DNA of 64,000 bases, from assembly GCA_963556195.1 (NCBI GenBank), contig OY744535.1, positions 90,320,449 through 90,384,448 of the forward strand, written 5' to 3'. Shown one piece after another: positions 49,200 through 62,693 of the stretch (the stretch's first letter is position 1; the number at the start of each line of letters is the position of its first letter). Under the pieces are notes generated by a model. That model searched no databases and was not told where the DNA came from. It saw nothing but the letters and a program-made list of their open reading frames with translations. A program made the position numbers and the translations under genes. The stretch comes from Sepiola atlantica. Lineage: Eukaryota; Mollusca; Cephalopoda; Sepiida; Sepiolidae.

Positions 49200-50870
49200 G
49201 AACAGAGTGAATAGTGACTGGGAATAGACTAGCGACACCCGGAAAAAGAGGACGTTGAGAAAGACCAAATTAACTCCTCGGGCCAGCAATCAAGAGTTCA
49301 TATAATATATGCTACAGACGAAAATACAGGAAAATGCCATCGAGATCCACCGAAAAGGAGGGAGGATGATGGATCCAAAAGAAATTCGAAAAACGACTCA
49401 GATAGACCAACGGATAACGAATAAGAATGTCAGCTTGGCATTGAGAAACCTTAATGTCAGTAACCAATTGATGAAAGCAGAGAGTATGTTCATACCCAAG
49501 GAACAAAGCTCAGAAGCCATGAATCAATTTCGGCCAATTTCACTCCTTAATGTAGAACGAAAAATATTTTTCGCAGTAATGGCTTAAAGACTAACAAAAT
49601 ACCTACTCATAAATGGATATATCGACACTTTTGTGCAAAAGTCAGTATTTCTTTAAAAGCAGGTTGCCTGGAGCATTGAAGCATGATATGAGAGGCTATC
49701 CCAAGAGCGAGAGTTAACAAACCTGCTTTGGATGTCATATGGCTCTATTTGGCTAATGCATATGGGTCTGTGCATCATAAAATAATTCAACTATCCCTTC
49801 AGATATAGTACATCCTAGAGGTAAAACGAACGATGCTTGCAACATAGTTCGATTGGTTCCATATGAAGTTTACCACAAACGACTATACCACAAACTCGAG
49901 GTGGGAATAGCAATGGGATGTACAGTGTCACCTATACTTTTCGTTTTAGCGATGCAGATAATTCTCAAAGCAGCAGAAAGCAATGTAAACCCTACTACTT
50001 TAGGTGGAGGATGCCAAATGTCACCACTGAAGACTTATATGGATGATACTGCGATCCTCACATAAATAGAAGCTGAGACGCGCAAGTTAGTCAGTATAAT
50101 GTCTGATCAGATGATCTGGTCGAGGATGACCTTGAAGTCAAGAAGTATCTCTCTCATGAAGGGAAAGGTACACCGGGATATCTGCTTTGCAGTGAGTGGT
50201 CAGAAAATCTCCACCGTTTCAGAAGAACCAATCAAGAGCTGTGGTTGATGGTACGATGAGACATTGAAAGACAGTAAGCAGGTTGGGGCGACAATAAGAA
50301 CGGTTGATGAAAGTCTAAAAACGATCTGGCGCTGTTCACTGCAAGGTAGATACTAGGTATGGTGACTCTAACAAATGCTCATCCCAATTCTGTTATGGCC
50401 TCTTCTCATATATGAAATCAGTATGAGCACAGTTGAGGCAATAGAAGCAAAGATCAGTAGATATACGAGAAAATGGTTGGATTTACCTCCAGGATTGTCA
50501 AATGAAGCACTATATATTAAATAGGCAAAACTAAATTTTCCACTCAAGTCCATTGCAGAGGAATTTAAAGCTGGGAATGTCAGGTTCCAGATGATGCTGA
50601 ACGATTCCAAGGCCACAGTGGGAAAGGCAGTACAATGGAAATGGGAATTTCTCAGCTTTGGGCTCGAGCGAGAGCTATATTAAAAGATGACTCACTTAAT
50701 CCATCGTAATTAGGGCAGCTGTGGAGCCAATGCAAACCAAGGAAAGTCACACGAAGAACACCAGGATAATATGTTTCAGACGCGATAGAATTAACGACTG
50801 AGCTAGGGTTTGTATCGCTCGGCGCGACATACAGAAGACTCAGGACCCCCACTTTATAAACTAACTTATA
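49200..50870 (+). pseudogene. Reverse transcriptase relic, unplaced family
   Basis: Ordered RT blocks on the plus strand: MFIPKEQSS and FRPISLLNVERKIFFAV (49500-49580); VIWLYLANAYGSVHHKIIQ (49734-49790); LEVGIAMGCTVSPILFVLAM (about 49895-49955); and YMDD (50036-50047). After these come WSRMTLKS, LLIPILLWPLLIYEI and STVEAIEAKISRYTRKWLDL (about 50370-50490), and LSNEALYIK and LNFPLKSIAEEFKAG (to about 50580). The YMDD aspartates are intact, but the Asp of the earlier palm motif is Tyr (TAT at 49746-49748). Three frames and several stops are involved. I know this family from marine invertebrates and fish but cannot name its clade. Confidence 0.8.
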
Positions 50871-51643
50871 CAGACAAATGTATAAAGTACCTATATAGGC
50901 AAATTAAAAAGTTACTTGTACAGAAACATTTATTAAGTACCTCATAGAGACAAATTTATAATGAGTTACTACTCATACGGACAAATTCATAAAATAACCA
51001 TATAGGAAAATTAGAAAGTTACTTATATAGATACATTTAAAGTTACTCATATAGACAAATTCATGAAGTAACTAATATAGATCAATTGGTGTACGTCGTT
51101 TCCGATATAAAAGACTAGGCCACACTTATCTGGATTGTCCAGGACAAAGTTTGGGAGGGTGACACTATGCGCCGCCTTCTTCGCCAGACAAGTTGTGAGC
51201 CTGGCGCTGCCAACTGTAAGAATAACTGTGAACCAGGAAAAGTGCATTGCACTAGTTCATTGCTGATGGCCATACACCAAAAAAAGTACAAAGGTTTGCC
51301 GAAGGTGGCGAAAGCAGACTATCGAAGTGGTTACTATTTTCGGGAAAACGCATACGTGTAGTGTAGGATCTGGAGTGTGGACGTGCGGTTGTAATTAAAT
51401 CAATAGTAAATGTAGGGGACCCGCTTGCGTTCAACCTCTTGATGGGGATAGACGCGATAAAAGCTCTACGCGGAGTATCCATCTTTAAATTAGAGGTGGT
51501 CCAATTTCTTGACGCGTCAGTTTCTGTTTGCGCGGCTGCGCCAGCCCTTATTACTGAAGAACCCAATTTTCGAGCGGGGTTTGACCAGAAACGAAATGAA
51601 TAGACTGCGACGTTTCAATGAGCGAAAGACAAAGCTCTCGACA
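50851..51643 (+). repeat. Direct repeat R1: AT-rich leader plus gag-knuckle region
   Basis: About 790 bp recurring at 52897-53687 with few differences. The first 235 bp are a loose tandem array of about 28-bp units built on AGTTACTCATATAGACAAATT. The rest is coding-like: RYKRLGHTYLDCPG (51094-51144) resembles a CCHC knuckle in which the first two Cys are lost. GDPLAFNLLMGIDAIKALRG (about 51415-51475) resembles the segment after the protease in this retroelement family. Confidence 0.82.
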
Positions 51644-52200
51644 AGCTAAAAAACTGTGTCACAGAGTATTCGATGCCGCAACAGTGAGGTAACTATTTGA
51701 GGAGGAAGTACAGCGTTGGATCAAGAAAGGCTGGTTTGCTACATATTAAAAACAAAAGCTGGGGCCCCGAGATTGCTGTCGTCCAGCAGATTAAATAAAA
51801 GTGTGCCTTATAATAAACTACATGGAACTAGACCTCCACATATACTGCAGACACTAATATTTGCTGCAGCAAACTAGAGGAATGGAGAAGGCGAAGATCA
51901 ATCGTAATCCTACTGGATGTTCGATCGGCTTATCTTTAAGGGTGCATATGTGAGTTAGTTTGATGATACCAGACCGTTGTCTTCCAAGATAGAAGGTAAT
52001 GTTTTACGAGGTGGGATTTAGTCTATGCAAATAATGATGTGCATTGTGGACGCAGTCTTATCACAAGGCAACCACAACAAAAAACGCGACCTCCACTTCC
52101 ACCAGTGATGTGGATATGAATGAAAGTGTCGTATTCGCCACCAGTGTTGCTGAACATTTGTCACGGCTGAGATACTCAGCAGTGATATTTTTTACAAGAT
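51644..52200 (+). pseudogene. Decayed retroelement RT following R1
   Basis: Continuing from R1, the plus strand shows EEEVQRWIKKGWFATY (about 51695-51745), TADTNICCSKLEEWRRR (about 51845-51900), SIVILLDVRSAYL (about 51898-51940), YQTVVFQDRR (about 51968-52000) and ESVVFATSVAEHLSRL (about 52115-52170), in several frames with stops. The order matches an RT of an LTR-type retroelement family common in aquatic invertebrates. The active-site YIDD-like motif has decayed to a DVDMNE-like stretch. No RNase H or integrase is seen downstream. Confidence 0.7.
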
Positions 52201-52896
52201 ACTGCCTGTATTTTGATTTGTAAATTTTCAATTCATGGTACCCAAGTCAAATGTAATAATAGAAAAGATGCATGTCTCCCCAGCAACACTATCTCGAACA
52301 AATATCAAGTATGACAGCCAATTCTCTCTTTAAAAAATTCGACAGACGTTCTCAATCTTATCCTGCAGAGCTACCCACTTTATATGGAGATACAAATGGC
52401 GTCACATATGTAACACTTACATGCACAGTTCGAAACAGGCTCACTTTTAGTTCCCGGCTTTTTATGAACAGCACACACATTATTTTGTCATTGAATCCAT
52501 GTAATGTCGTCTTTTCTTCTTACACTTACAAATATACACACACATTACTTTATTTTCTGTTTTTAATGATAGTTTAACTTTATGACTAATTTTTTTATCT
52601 TAATTTACTTATCAACGAGACGTAATGTAACGGAAAATATTCATGATATTTTTTCAATAAGTCTACGTTAATATGTTTATAGATTTGTTTTCATGATAAC
52701 ACGATAAGAAAGAAGATGTTTAAGTCATCAGTTTTTTAGACGAAGAATACAAGACTTGAATATAAAAAAACAAAATGAATACAAGACTCGAATACAAAAA
52801 TAAAGAATTAGTAAAACGCAATTATGTCAGCAATTAAAAAATCACAATTGTATTAGCAATTCGGTAACGCCATTTCGTTAGGAATTTCTATAACCC
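52201..52896. other. AT-rich DNA between pol relic and R2
   Basis: A 101-codon plus frame at 52272-52577 is unrecognised. No repeat boundary is visible other than the start of R2. Confidence 0.45.
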
Positions 52897-53687
52897 ACAC
52901 TTTATAAACTAACTCATACAGACAAATTTATAAAGTACCTATATAGGCAAATTAAAATTACTTGTACAGAAACATTTATTAAGTAACTCATATAGACAAA
53001 TTTATAATGAGTTACTACTCATACGGACAAATCTATAAAATAACTATATAGGCAAATTAGAAAGTTACTTATATAGATACATTTAAAGTTACTCATATAG
53101 ACAAATTCATGAAGTAACTAATATAGACCAATTGGTGTACGTCGTTTCCGATATAAAAGACTAGGCCACACTTATCTGGATTGTCCAGGACAAAGTTTGG
53201 GAGGGTGACACTATGCGCCGCCTTCTTCGCCAGACAAGTTGTGAGCCTGGCGCGGCCAACTGTAAGAATAACTGTGAACCAGGAAAAGTGCATTGCACTA
53301 GTTCATTGCTGATGGCCATACACCAAAAAAAGTACAAAGGTTTGCCGAAGGTGGCGAAAGCAGACTATCGAAGTGGTCACTATTTTCGGGAAAACGCATA
53401 CGTGTAGTGTAGGATCTGGAGAGTGGACGTGCGGTTGTAATTAAATCAATAGTAAATGTCGGGGACCCGCTTGCGTTCGACCTCTTGGGGATAGACGCGA
53501 TAAAAGCTCTACGCGGAGTATCCAACTTTAAGTCAGACGTAGTCTAATTTCTTGACGCGCCAGTTTCTGTTTGCGCGGCTGCGCCAGCCCTTATTATTGA
53601 AGAACCCAATTTTCGAGCGGAGTTTGACCAGCAACGAAATGAATAGACTGCGACGTTGAAATGAAGGAAAGACAAGGCTCTCGAGTA
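52897..53687 (+). repeat. Direct repeat R2: second copy of R1
   Basis: Begins at the same ACTTTATAAACTAACT boundary as R1 and ends abruptly after GGCTCTCGAG, where R1 continues into pol. It has a 3-base loss in the GIDAI region and scattered substitutions. R1 and R2 are therefore either a tandem duplication with offset near 2,046 bp, later truncated, or two independent insertions of the same truncated element. Confidence 0.85.
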
Positions 53688-54636
53688 GATTATGATTTGA
53701 TTGATGAAGAAATTCCAGTGTATGTCCTCATATTTTTACCAGAAAAGATCCATGGTTTGTAAGAAATGAGAATGTGCGGTATGCAATTGACTTAGATCGT
53801 TACGTACCTAAAAGGAATTGATATAGGTAAATAGAGAGATAGAGAAAGGTCAGAGATAAGAGGAAGGGCGAATGAACAGATCGGTTTACGTTAAGCCAAG
53901 CACAGAGTAGACTACTGTAGTAACGTTTTTGTAGCATACACACACATGTAAACATGATGATTACTTTTTGCAGAGATATGCGTATAAGTGTGTTCATGTT
54001 ACATATCTAGAAACATCTGAAACAATTGACCTACGATGAAAATATTCGTATCGTGTGGAGATCAGTAATAAACAATGCAAAGCAATTATGATCAAAAGAT
54101 AACAATTGTACGTTCTGTCTTTTTGTCTTGGCTGAACTAACAAAATTACAACTGACAGAAAATACATAAACAGTTTTGGGATTTTGAAATCATTTAAGAC
54201 GGTTAATGTTATACCACACGTTTAATTAGGGCGTGTTATGTTTCATAATTCATCTCAGTCAATTCATCTGATCTTATAGTGTGCAGGTTCTCTTTTACTA
54301 AGTCTTCTGTTTACATCTAAAGATTGTTTACAACTAGACAAGTGTGGTACGAAATTGTGTTATTGGATTTGCATGCAAATTCAAGCTTTATATTGTGTTC
54401 GGCTATGAAATATGTAGATTAGGATAATGCGATTTGAAATAATGCCAGTTTTTTTTTTTATTTATGTACTTTTTTAATAGGATATGTTTTGTATGTATTA
54501 ATATGATTGTGAAATTAAGGCTAGCGTCTGCATTCTACATGTAATTGCATAAAAACAATCAACATTTATTGTGTTATACGTTATTATATTGTTAACATTT
54601 TTATTCATTAATAAATTATAGAAAATAATGTAAACG

Positions 54637-54638
<2 letters not shown>
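53688..54638. other. AT-rich DNA, nothing seen
   Basis: No feature recognised. Confidence 0.6.

Positions 54639-54670
<32 letters not shown>
54639..54670. repeat. (TA)n microsatellite
   Basis: TA tract followed by degenerate TTAATATTATATTAAATATA. Confidence 0.92.
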
Positions 54671-54673
<3 letters not shown>

Positions 54674-55153
54674 ATATTATATTAAATATATTATATATTT
54701 TCACGATAGTAACATTAAAGGCTCATGATTGCTTATATGCAATTTGATTGATGCAAATATTAATGCATACTGCGGTACAGTATACGAGTTTAAGTAATGT
54801 TTAATAACGTAGTGTTCGATATTTCTATCACTACTAAACAAAATAGCTTAGTGATATCGTAAATTTGCCCAGCAAACTCCCTCTGTCTGGTGACCCGCAT
54901 AGACGGGCAATGGATGTCACTTATAAAGAGCGGAAAGATATTATCAGTTCCGAGTAAAGAACCCCAAAATAGATTGCGTAGTAAGCAATGCGCTGTTCAT
55001 AGATAACCTTAGCATCCAAGGAGGAAGGCCAGAAATTGATAAAACTATAAAAATGACATCTATCAAAACAGATCGATAATGCTATTCGGTTAGTGATAAG
55101 CCAATATCGCCATTAACAGACAGTGGAGAGTCCATTATGCAATATAAAAACAA

Positions 55154-55157
<4 letters not shown>
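54671..55157. other. Mixed DNA, nothing seen
   Basis: 54870-55140 is less AT-rich, but no motif is recognised. Confidence 0.5.

Positions 55158-55214
<57 letters not shown>
55158..55214. repeat. (TA)n microsatellite
   Basis: About 57 bp of TA. Confidence 0.95.
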
Positions 55215-55216
<2 letters not shown>

Positions 55217-58200
55217 CGTTATATGAAAAAGATAAACGGGCTTCAATTACTAGAATAACGAAGGCATTACGCATCCATCCAAAAAGATTGCAGATATGTT
55301 AAGCTTCATTTTCGATTTTTATTTACACACTTTATTTGGCTAATTTATAATTTTAAACCAATTATCTTTATTCGTGTTGTTCTTAATTACTCATTATCGG
55401 AGTTTTACTTTAATCTTTAAACGACGGAAAAATTTGAACGGATTGTCCTTCGAATTACGTACATAATAAGAAAACTGATTTTATTTTTTGTAGTTTAGAA
55501 ATTATTTTAGATTTTATTAAAGAATATTATAACTGTTTGAAATTATCCGTGATAATTATATGTAATATTATGAGCATCCAAAGTGACTACACAAAGTAAG
55601 GTTAGATGCATCACATCTACATCTTATAGTATCTCTGTTTCTCGCTTGCACGTGCCGCTTAACTTACATATTTGACTAAGTTAAATATATGGAACACATT
55701 TTAAAATATGCATTCTAGGATATCGGTGAAACTTTAATGAGTATCGTCATGTATGATAGAGTGTATACTGGAATCATTAATGATATTTGCGCTATCATTT
55801 GAATACTTTTGAATCATTAATTCATAGTAGTTGCTCATTTTCAATTAAACGACAATAAATGTTTTACGCCGGAACAAATAGGAAATCTTATATGTTACAT
55901 TGATAGCATACAACAAATAAAAACCAAACTGTATTAGTATTAATTCAACATAAGTCTAAGTAACCTTTATACTTTCTTGAGTTTTATTATACATTGACAT
56001 ATAAATGTCATTCATTGTAATGAATTAAATTAAAAAAATGCATGCATACTAATGTTGCCAATAAGTAGTAACGCTAATTATTGCTTACATTCGAATTTGT
56101 TTGGACTTATGTTTGTGTGATTTCGTTACTGTGGATCCTTTCCTATATATCGATCATGACATACTTGACACATACATTGATCAAACTTATTGAATATTTT
56201 CTGTGTCATGAAAAGATTTACGCGGAACATCAAGTCGAAAAGATGACTATGAAAATTGTTATCTTCTGCTCGTAGTCGTACCGTACACGAAATAGAAACA
56301 CTCACAAGCAATCATCGAATGAATTAAATCGAACAAATGTGAGATTGCTAGAATGTTATACCTAAATAGTAAAAACAATTCATCATCAGAGACAGATATT
56401 CACACTGAATTGATATAGCACTTCAGAACTGGTGATGATCTATATATTGAACCCGATGAATCCCCGACTTTAAGAAAATACAATCTTAGTGTTTTAATTT
56501 CTCATTAAAGTTTATCGACGTCTATGTACTGATTACGCAGAACAAAGCTTCTTGTGTGACACAAGAAAAAGTCATTAAGACATTCAGTTTATATATAAAA
56601 GAGCTGACCATTGTAATAAAAATAGTATCGGGTTATGTGTGTGCCAATATAGTCCTTAACAAGGGGCTATTGTGACAAGATAGCATTGCATAAGATAGCA
56701 TAGGAGCCCACTCAGTATCGTACTTTTTGTGAGTTGGTTGTATCGCGGGGAGTCCGATGGAAGTTGGGGGCCACGAATGTCGTATATTCGCCAACATAAC
56801 TGTGCAGGTTGTTATAACATATTGGGGTCAGCGTATTTTGCTATTACTATTAGAGAAAGTGTTGCTTGGTTCCAGGGACAGAGTGACTGGGTAGAGAACC
56901 GATAAGACATTTTTGTCTCTTAAAAATGTCTATTTCATCGGGCAGGTGCTGCCACATGCTATTTAGCTATTGGGTGATATCGTCGAAGTAGCAGTGTTTA
57001 GCCACACGTCTTCGTAGACGCTGCCAGGTGAAAAACTGAATTCAAAGCTCCGAGGAGGGCCGTCACTCAAGAATACCGTACCACTTATTTCATAACCTCT
57101 TTAAAAAGAAACCGGGTATTTAAACTGTTAAAAGTGTTTATATGAAATCCCGCTTGTTACGGGAAGCTCTCAATTGGTCACCAGCGTTGACTTCGATGCA
57201 CTTGGTGGCATCAGTTATTTTAAATAGACTCCTAGTTTCTCTATAGAATGAATGACTGAGTGTGCGATGGATATACATCAAGCAGTCCATTTCAAAAATG
57301 TACCCTTAAAATGAAAAGACTAAGGTTTCATCTTTGATTAAGCACAATTCTCTAAGAAAATGACAAATACAATCACATATTAGGATAGCTGTCAAAACAT
57401 AAATGACGACAATTCCAACTATAAAAAATACACAAATGAATCTAAGAACAAAGTTGCAGCGTGCAGTGTTGCCATTTGTTATAGCATATGATGCATAAAT
57501 AGACTACTAAATACTGACTCAATTTACACTGCTGAGATAAAAGTCATTGATTAAGCATTGCACGTGATCAATGAATACAACCAGTCCAGTGGATCCATGG
57601 TCTTTAACGACTAAACATAGTCACTTGTCCACTAAAAATAATATATGTGAAAAATCTCCTAATTATTCGACTTACAGAATTAATAAAATATTTAACATAA
57701 AAACAATCATAGTCTATAGAATACAGAGCCATATTCGCTCTTATTGTGGAATAAAGTAGATAAACCTGCAAAAAATATATTATTAAACTTAACCGGACTC
57801 CTTTATACAAATTGTAATCTAATTTAAATAATTGATAACACATGAATGGCAAACTATTTAAAATACATGCATGTACAATATACTGTAACATATGGGCGCA
57901 TTTAAATAATAATAATGAATAAATCGCTAAAAAAGAAACGCCAGTAGTTCAAAAACAGAACAAAACAAAACAAGAGTGAACACACAGACACAAAGAAACT
58001 CGTTGATCTTATTTTAATTTAACATACCCATTCGTATAATAAGCAGCAGCGTAAAATCACTTTGTACTTAACCATGATAAACACATACACGTAAGCGAGA
58101 AGCTTGTGCATTTCAAATTACGAAAAAAGAAACAGCGTCTGAGATTGATAGAAGGAGAATGAAAAACATAACGGATAAATCAAGACGCTGTAATCATGAT

Positions 58201-59340
58201 AGAAACGAAAAGTCTTCAGTTCCTGAAAAGATCTCCACGAAGAAAGGTGAAAAAATAAATCGCTCTTCCTAAAATGCTTAAGCGCATGATCGTTGAAGGC
58301 AATAAAGCAACGATATGAAAATGCATGTTGAACCAGTTGGATCTTGGCGAAATATGACCAAAGCCAAAGTCGACGATACGAAAGAAACATACGTGAAGCT
58401 AATGATCTACTGAAATCAAATGATAAACGCCAAATATTCCGGATAGAGTGACTCAGCACAATGAACCCCAAAACAAGTAGATTCTCCTATGAGAAAATTA
58501 AAAATTATAAAATCAACATGAAAACACGAATGGCTTTCCTGCGTAAAACAAAAACAAAAAATGGAGTAGTTAACTGTAAAGTAAAAAAAGAGCGCTTTCC
58601 CATTCAGATAAATAACATTTCTTATATTGCCATAAACATACAAATGCTGAAACCTTTTACGTTCTTTTTCTTTTCTTGTTCCTATTTAAGCTCTGTTGAT
58701 CCCATGACAACAATGCATTGGTTATTACAATAAATGTTGTATGTATTTAGGAATTCGTTGTGTTTCTTTATTCTACATTTTGTTGTCATTTCCGTAAATA
58801 TTCGAACCTGAGAGAAATCATTTTTATATTTTTCTATAAACGGAATCATTGTGTATTCCATTCGTATTGCATACATACCCTGTGATGTGATAAAGCGATC
58901 GGAGGACAAACCGTTCGTAACAATACTGAAAAACTTAATCAACGATGAAAGGAAACTACAATTATTATCGAAAACAGAAGAGCTAAATCTTGCTAGATTC
59001 CATATAGACTACACATGTGTAATGCACTCACATGTACTTTAATGTAAAGATTATCCATTCTTTATTGTTTGCCATTCTCTCTTTACACTAAGATATTTAC
59101 ACTGCTCGAATAACCGGTGAAACCTTGTGATATCAGTAAAATATGTTCTTTCTCTACATCACATTCAGTGTACCTCGAAGGACCTATTTTAAAAGGTCAA
59201 TCCGAATAATTTGAAGTAAGATGATATAAAATAAGTAAATAATGCACCTGTTTTCGAAACAGTATTCCCACATGTATATTGCAAACATAATTAAAACAAT
59301 TACAAAAAATTATTATATTAAAAAAATTAAAACAATCGGA
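55215..59340. other. Mostly AT-rich DNA, no gene recognised
   Basis: A GC-richer block at about 56640-57230 contains a hairpin (AGACATTTTT at 56907, its complement eight bases on). It may be an old repeat, since its composition differs from both sides. Frames at 58118-58733 and 58851-59042 are open on one or both strands but unrecognised. Confidence 0.45.
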
Positions 59341-60166
<826 letters not shown>

Positions 60167-60232
60167 AATATAGAATTAAAAATGGAAATAACTGTCAGTA
60201 CTGACAGTTATTTCCATTTTTAATTCTATATT
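60167..60232. repeat. Perfect 66-bp palindrome
   Basis: 33-bp arms with no spacer, centred at the TA of 60199-60200 within ACTGTCAGTACTGACAGT. Symmetry ends at 60166/60233. The longest perfect palindrome I found in the window apart from microsatellites. Confidence 0.96.
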
Positions 60233-60545
60233 TTGACGCAAATAAAAATATCGATTTCTTGTCGACTTTTAACGTGTAACGCATTACATTACTGTTACGC
60301 AAATGCAAATGAATTATCCTTCCCTGAAATATTTGATGTAAATGTAGTATATATTAACGGAAACATGACAGAAATTAATTTAGTAAATAACAAATTGAAA
60401 ATATGGAATCAATGCGTGTTTCTATTCTAAAAATGAAAACCATCCAAAGTGTGTGAGTCATGCTGGCGTGCTTGTTATCCGCTTGTTTGCATCCATGCGC
60501 AGCGGATGACGTCACAAGAGAACAGCCATTTTTCATATACTCTTG

Positions 60546-60594
60546 TTGTTGTATATCACGATCAAATATGTTGTTGTATATCACGATCAAATGA
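60546..60594. repeat. 25-bp tandem duplication
   Basis: TTGTTGTATATCACGATCAA starts at 60546 and again at 60571. Confidence 0.9.
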
Positions 60595-61740
60595 AATATG
60601 TTTTTGCTTTTCAATCAACTAAATATTTAATTATCCTCAGTGATTGAGCTTACAATGAAATAATTCCTGTAAAAACGTGTGTTCTTAATATTGTGAATAT
60701 TGGTTATTGATTCCTGTCACATCGCGCCTCCATCGATACCAACAAATTTTCATAAAAGTACATAAAAACCTTTTTATTGATTATAAATTTCAACTTCATA
60801 TTTCCAAGAAATATATATTTGCTCGTTTAGAAGCAACAACTTCAGGCATAACAGAAATATAGCAATTATATTCCAGGAATAACAGAGAAAAGAAAGATAC
60901 ACATTTCCTTAAATCCACCAATTAACGCAGGGAACGTTGACAAAAAAATTCTAGTGATATTTCCAATCTTTTGTAACGTATCCAATATTGGAAGGGCTGA
61001 AGTAATTGCTGAAGGTGGTTTCCATAAGAGAAAAAAGACAAAACAAACAGCAGCGTAATTTGCATGAATAATATTCGCCGCGAAAATATTTCTCCAAATG
61101 TTTTTTTTTGTTAAGAAAATATATTTTAAATTAGATATTAAATATTGAACGTAAATTCTACTCTGCTTAAATTAGTACGTTTATATATGTACCCAGTGAC
61201 CTTTTCCGTTTCTAAATGTGAACATTCAAAATGAAAAACAGCAGAATTCAAACATTCATACAGACTTTTACTCTGATTTATATCAATCATATTTCACCAA
61301 AACTTAATTAGATCTTTCTTAGACAACATCATGCCTAGCAAATATATATAGTAAAGCAGACGTATGTCTCAATAAAAAGCACCATAATCTGACATGTTTT
61401 CTTTTTGTTGCTTTTAAAAGCGTGTTAAAGAATTCTTGTGTTGAAGATGTAAGACAGTATTCTAAAATAAAAATATTTTAAAAGTCCATGTACAATATTT
61501 CCAATCGATTTAATTAGAATCAATGATAAATTCCGAAACATTAATTAATCTAAACAGCTTATTTCCAAGGGATAAAGAAATTTTAGTTTTCCGAGATAAT
61601 TCGAAATTTTCGAAAATGGCTATTGATAGTTTGTGTTATTTGGATGTTGAGAACTACTATTCCAAAGCTGGATGTTATTATCACAGCGCACACTGTCTGC
61701 AGGTGCGTCTTGTCGAACTCGAGTATCTTAATGTCAAATT
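60595..61740. other. AT-rich DNA, no gene seen
   Basis: A plus frame opening at 61523 runs into the minisatellite. Its first 70 codons match no known family. Confidence 0.5.
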
Positions 61741-62133
61741 CGCGAATCTGTACGGAATTCCGAACCGAACCCACTGGGATGGATTGATTCGGGAATCTGT
61801 ACGGAATTCCGAACCGAACCCACTGGGATGGATTGGTTCGGGAATCTGTACGGAATTCCGAACCGAACCCACTGTGATGGATTGGTTCGGGAATCTGTAC
61901 GGAATTCCGAACCGAACCCACTGGGATGGATTGGTTCGGGAATCGGTACGGAATTCCGAACCGAACCCACTGTGATGGATTGGTTCGGGAATCTGTACGG
62001 AATTCCGAACCGAACCCACTGTGATGGATTGGTTCGGGAATCTGTACGGAATTCCGAACCGAACCCACTGGGATGGATTGGTTCGGGAATCTGTACGGAA
62101 TTCCGAACCGAACCCACTGTGATGGATTGGTCT
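61741..62133. repeat. 49-bp minisatellite, eight copies
   Basis: CGGAATTCCGAACCGAACCC marks each unit, at 61753, 61802, 61851, 61900, 61949, 61998, 62047 and 62096. Units differ mainly at one position (CTGGGATGG or CTGTGATGG), in the order G, G, T, G, T, T, G, T, with an extra variant in copy 5 and in copy 1. Each unit contains CCGAACC and GGTTCGG, able to pair, and the palindrome GGAATTCC. The minus strand has no stop codon in any frame, so three overlapping frames of 136-161 codons stay open. Confidence 0.96.
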
Positions 62134-62510
62134 CGTACCGTCAATCATAACGAAATAGAAGTGTTAAGTAATTATTAAGTATATTCTTAGAACCGTTTGC
62201 AAGACGCTTCCGAAAAGGTCGGGAGATACATTGACCAAATTGTGTGAATAATCTGTAAAATGAGAACAGTTGTCAGAATAATTACAATAATAACTAGTAT
62301 TCACTTGTTAATCAACACATAATGATAGTATCAGGACATTACATGATGATAGCATCAGAACATCACATAGTTCTCTCATGGATTTAAAATCTTTGAAATT
62401 TAATAGTACGTAGGAATGTCTAAAAGAACTAAAATAATATGTATATATCATATACATTGATTTGGACACATTCAATTTTATTACATGTTATTTTACAGGG
62501 GAAATTAAAA
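62134..62510. other. AT-rich DNA upstream of the LTR
   Basis: No feature recognised. A weak repeat of GATAGTATCAGGACATTAC-like sequence lies at 62325-62367. Confidence 0.55.
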
Positions 62511-62581
62511 TGTCACTGTGGAAAGCCCTTTGTAGCAGTTACCTCCTCCTTTCAAAACATAACTACACCGGTTTGCCGGTA

Positions 62582-62624
62582 GGTGTCGCTTTTTCACCGA
62601 CAGGTGGAACTGTAAAGCGACACC
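62582..62624. promoter_or_regulatory. Inverted repeat upstream of the LTR TATA box
   Basis: GGTGTCGCTT (62582-62591) and AAGCGACACC (62615-62624) are exact complements around a 23-base loop, ending 22 bases before the TATA box. The position suggests a regulatory dyad in U3; function is unknown. Confidence 0.6.
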
Positions 62625-62645
62625 AGAGTTATCTGCCCTTCTGAC

Positions 62646-62652
62646 TATAAAA
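62646..62652 (+). promoter_or_regulatory. LTR TATA box
   Basis: TATAAAA within CTGACTATAAAAACC. If used, transcription would start about 25-30 bases downstream. Confidence 0.65.
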
Positions 62653-62693
62653 ACCGTTGCAAACGGAAAATCCATCTCTTTTTCACCGACCAG

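Noticed and set aside
50851..53687. R1 and R2 as a pair of LTRs
   Set aside because: They lack TG...CA ends and a primer site and contain gag-like coding sequence; no promoter or poly(A) layout was seen.
61523..61975. 150-codon frame through the minisatellite as a repeat-protein gene
   Set aside because: Frame openness comes from the stop-poor 49-bp unit; the leading 70 codons show no homology and several overlapping frames are equally open.
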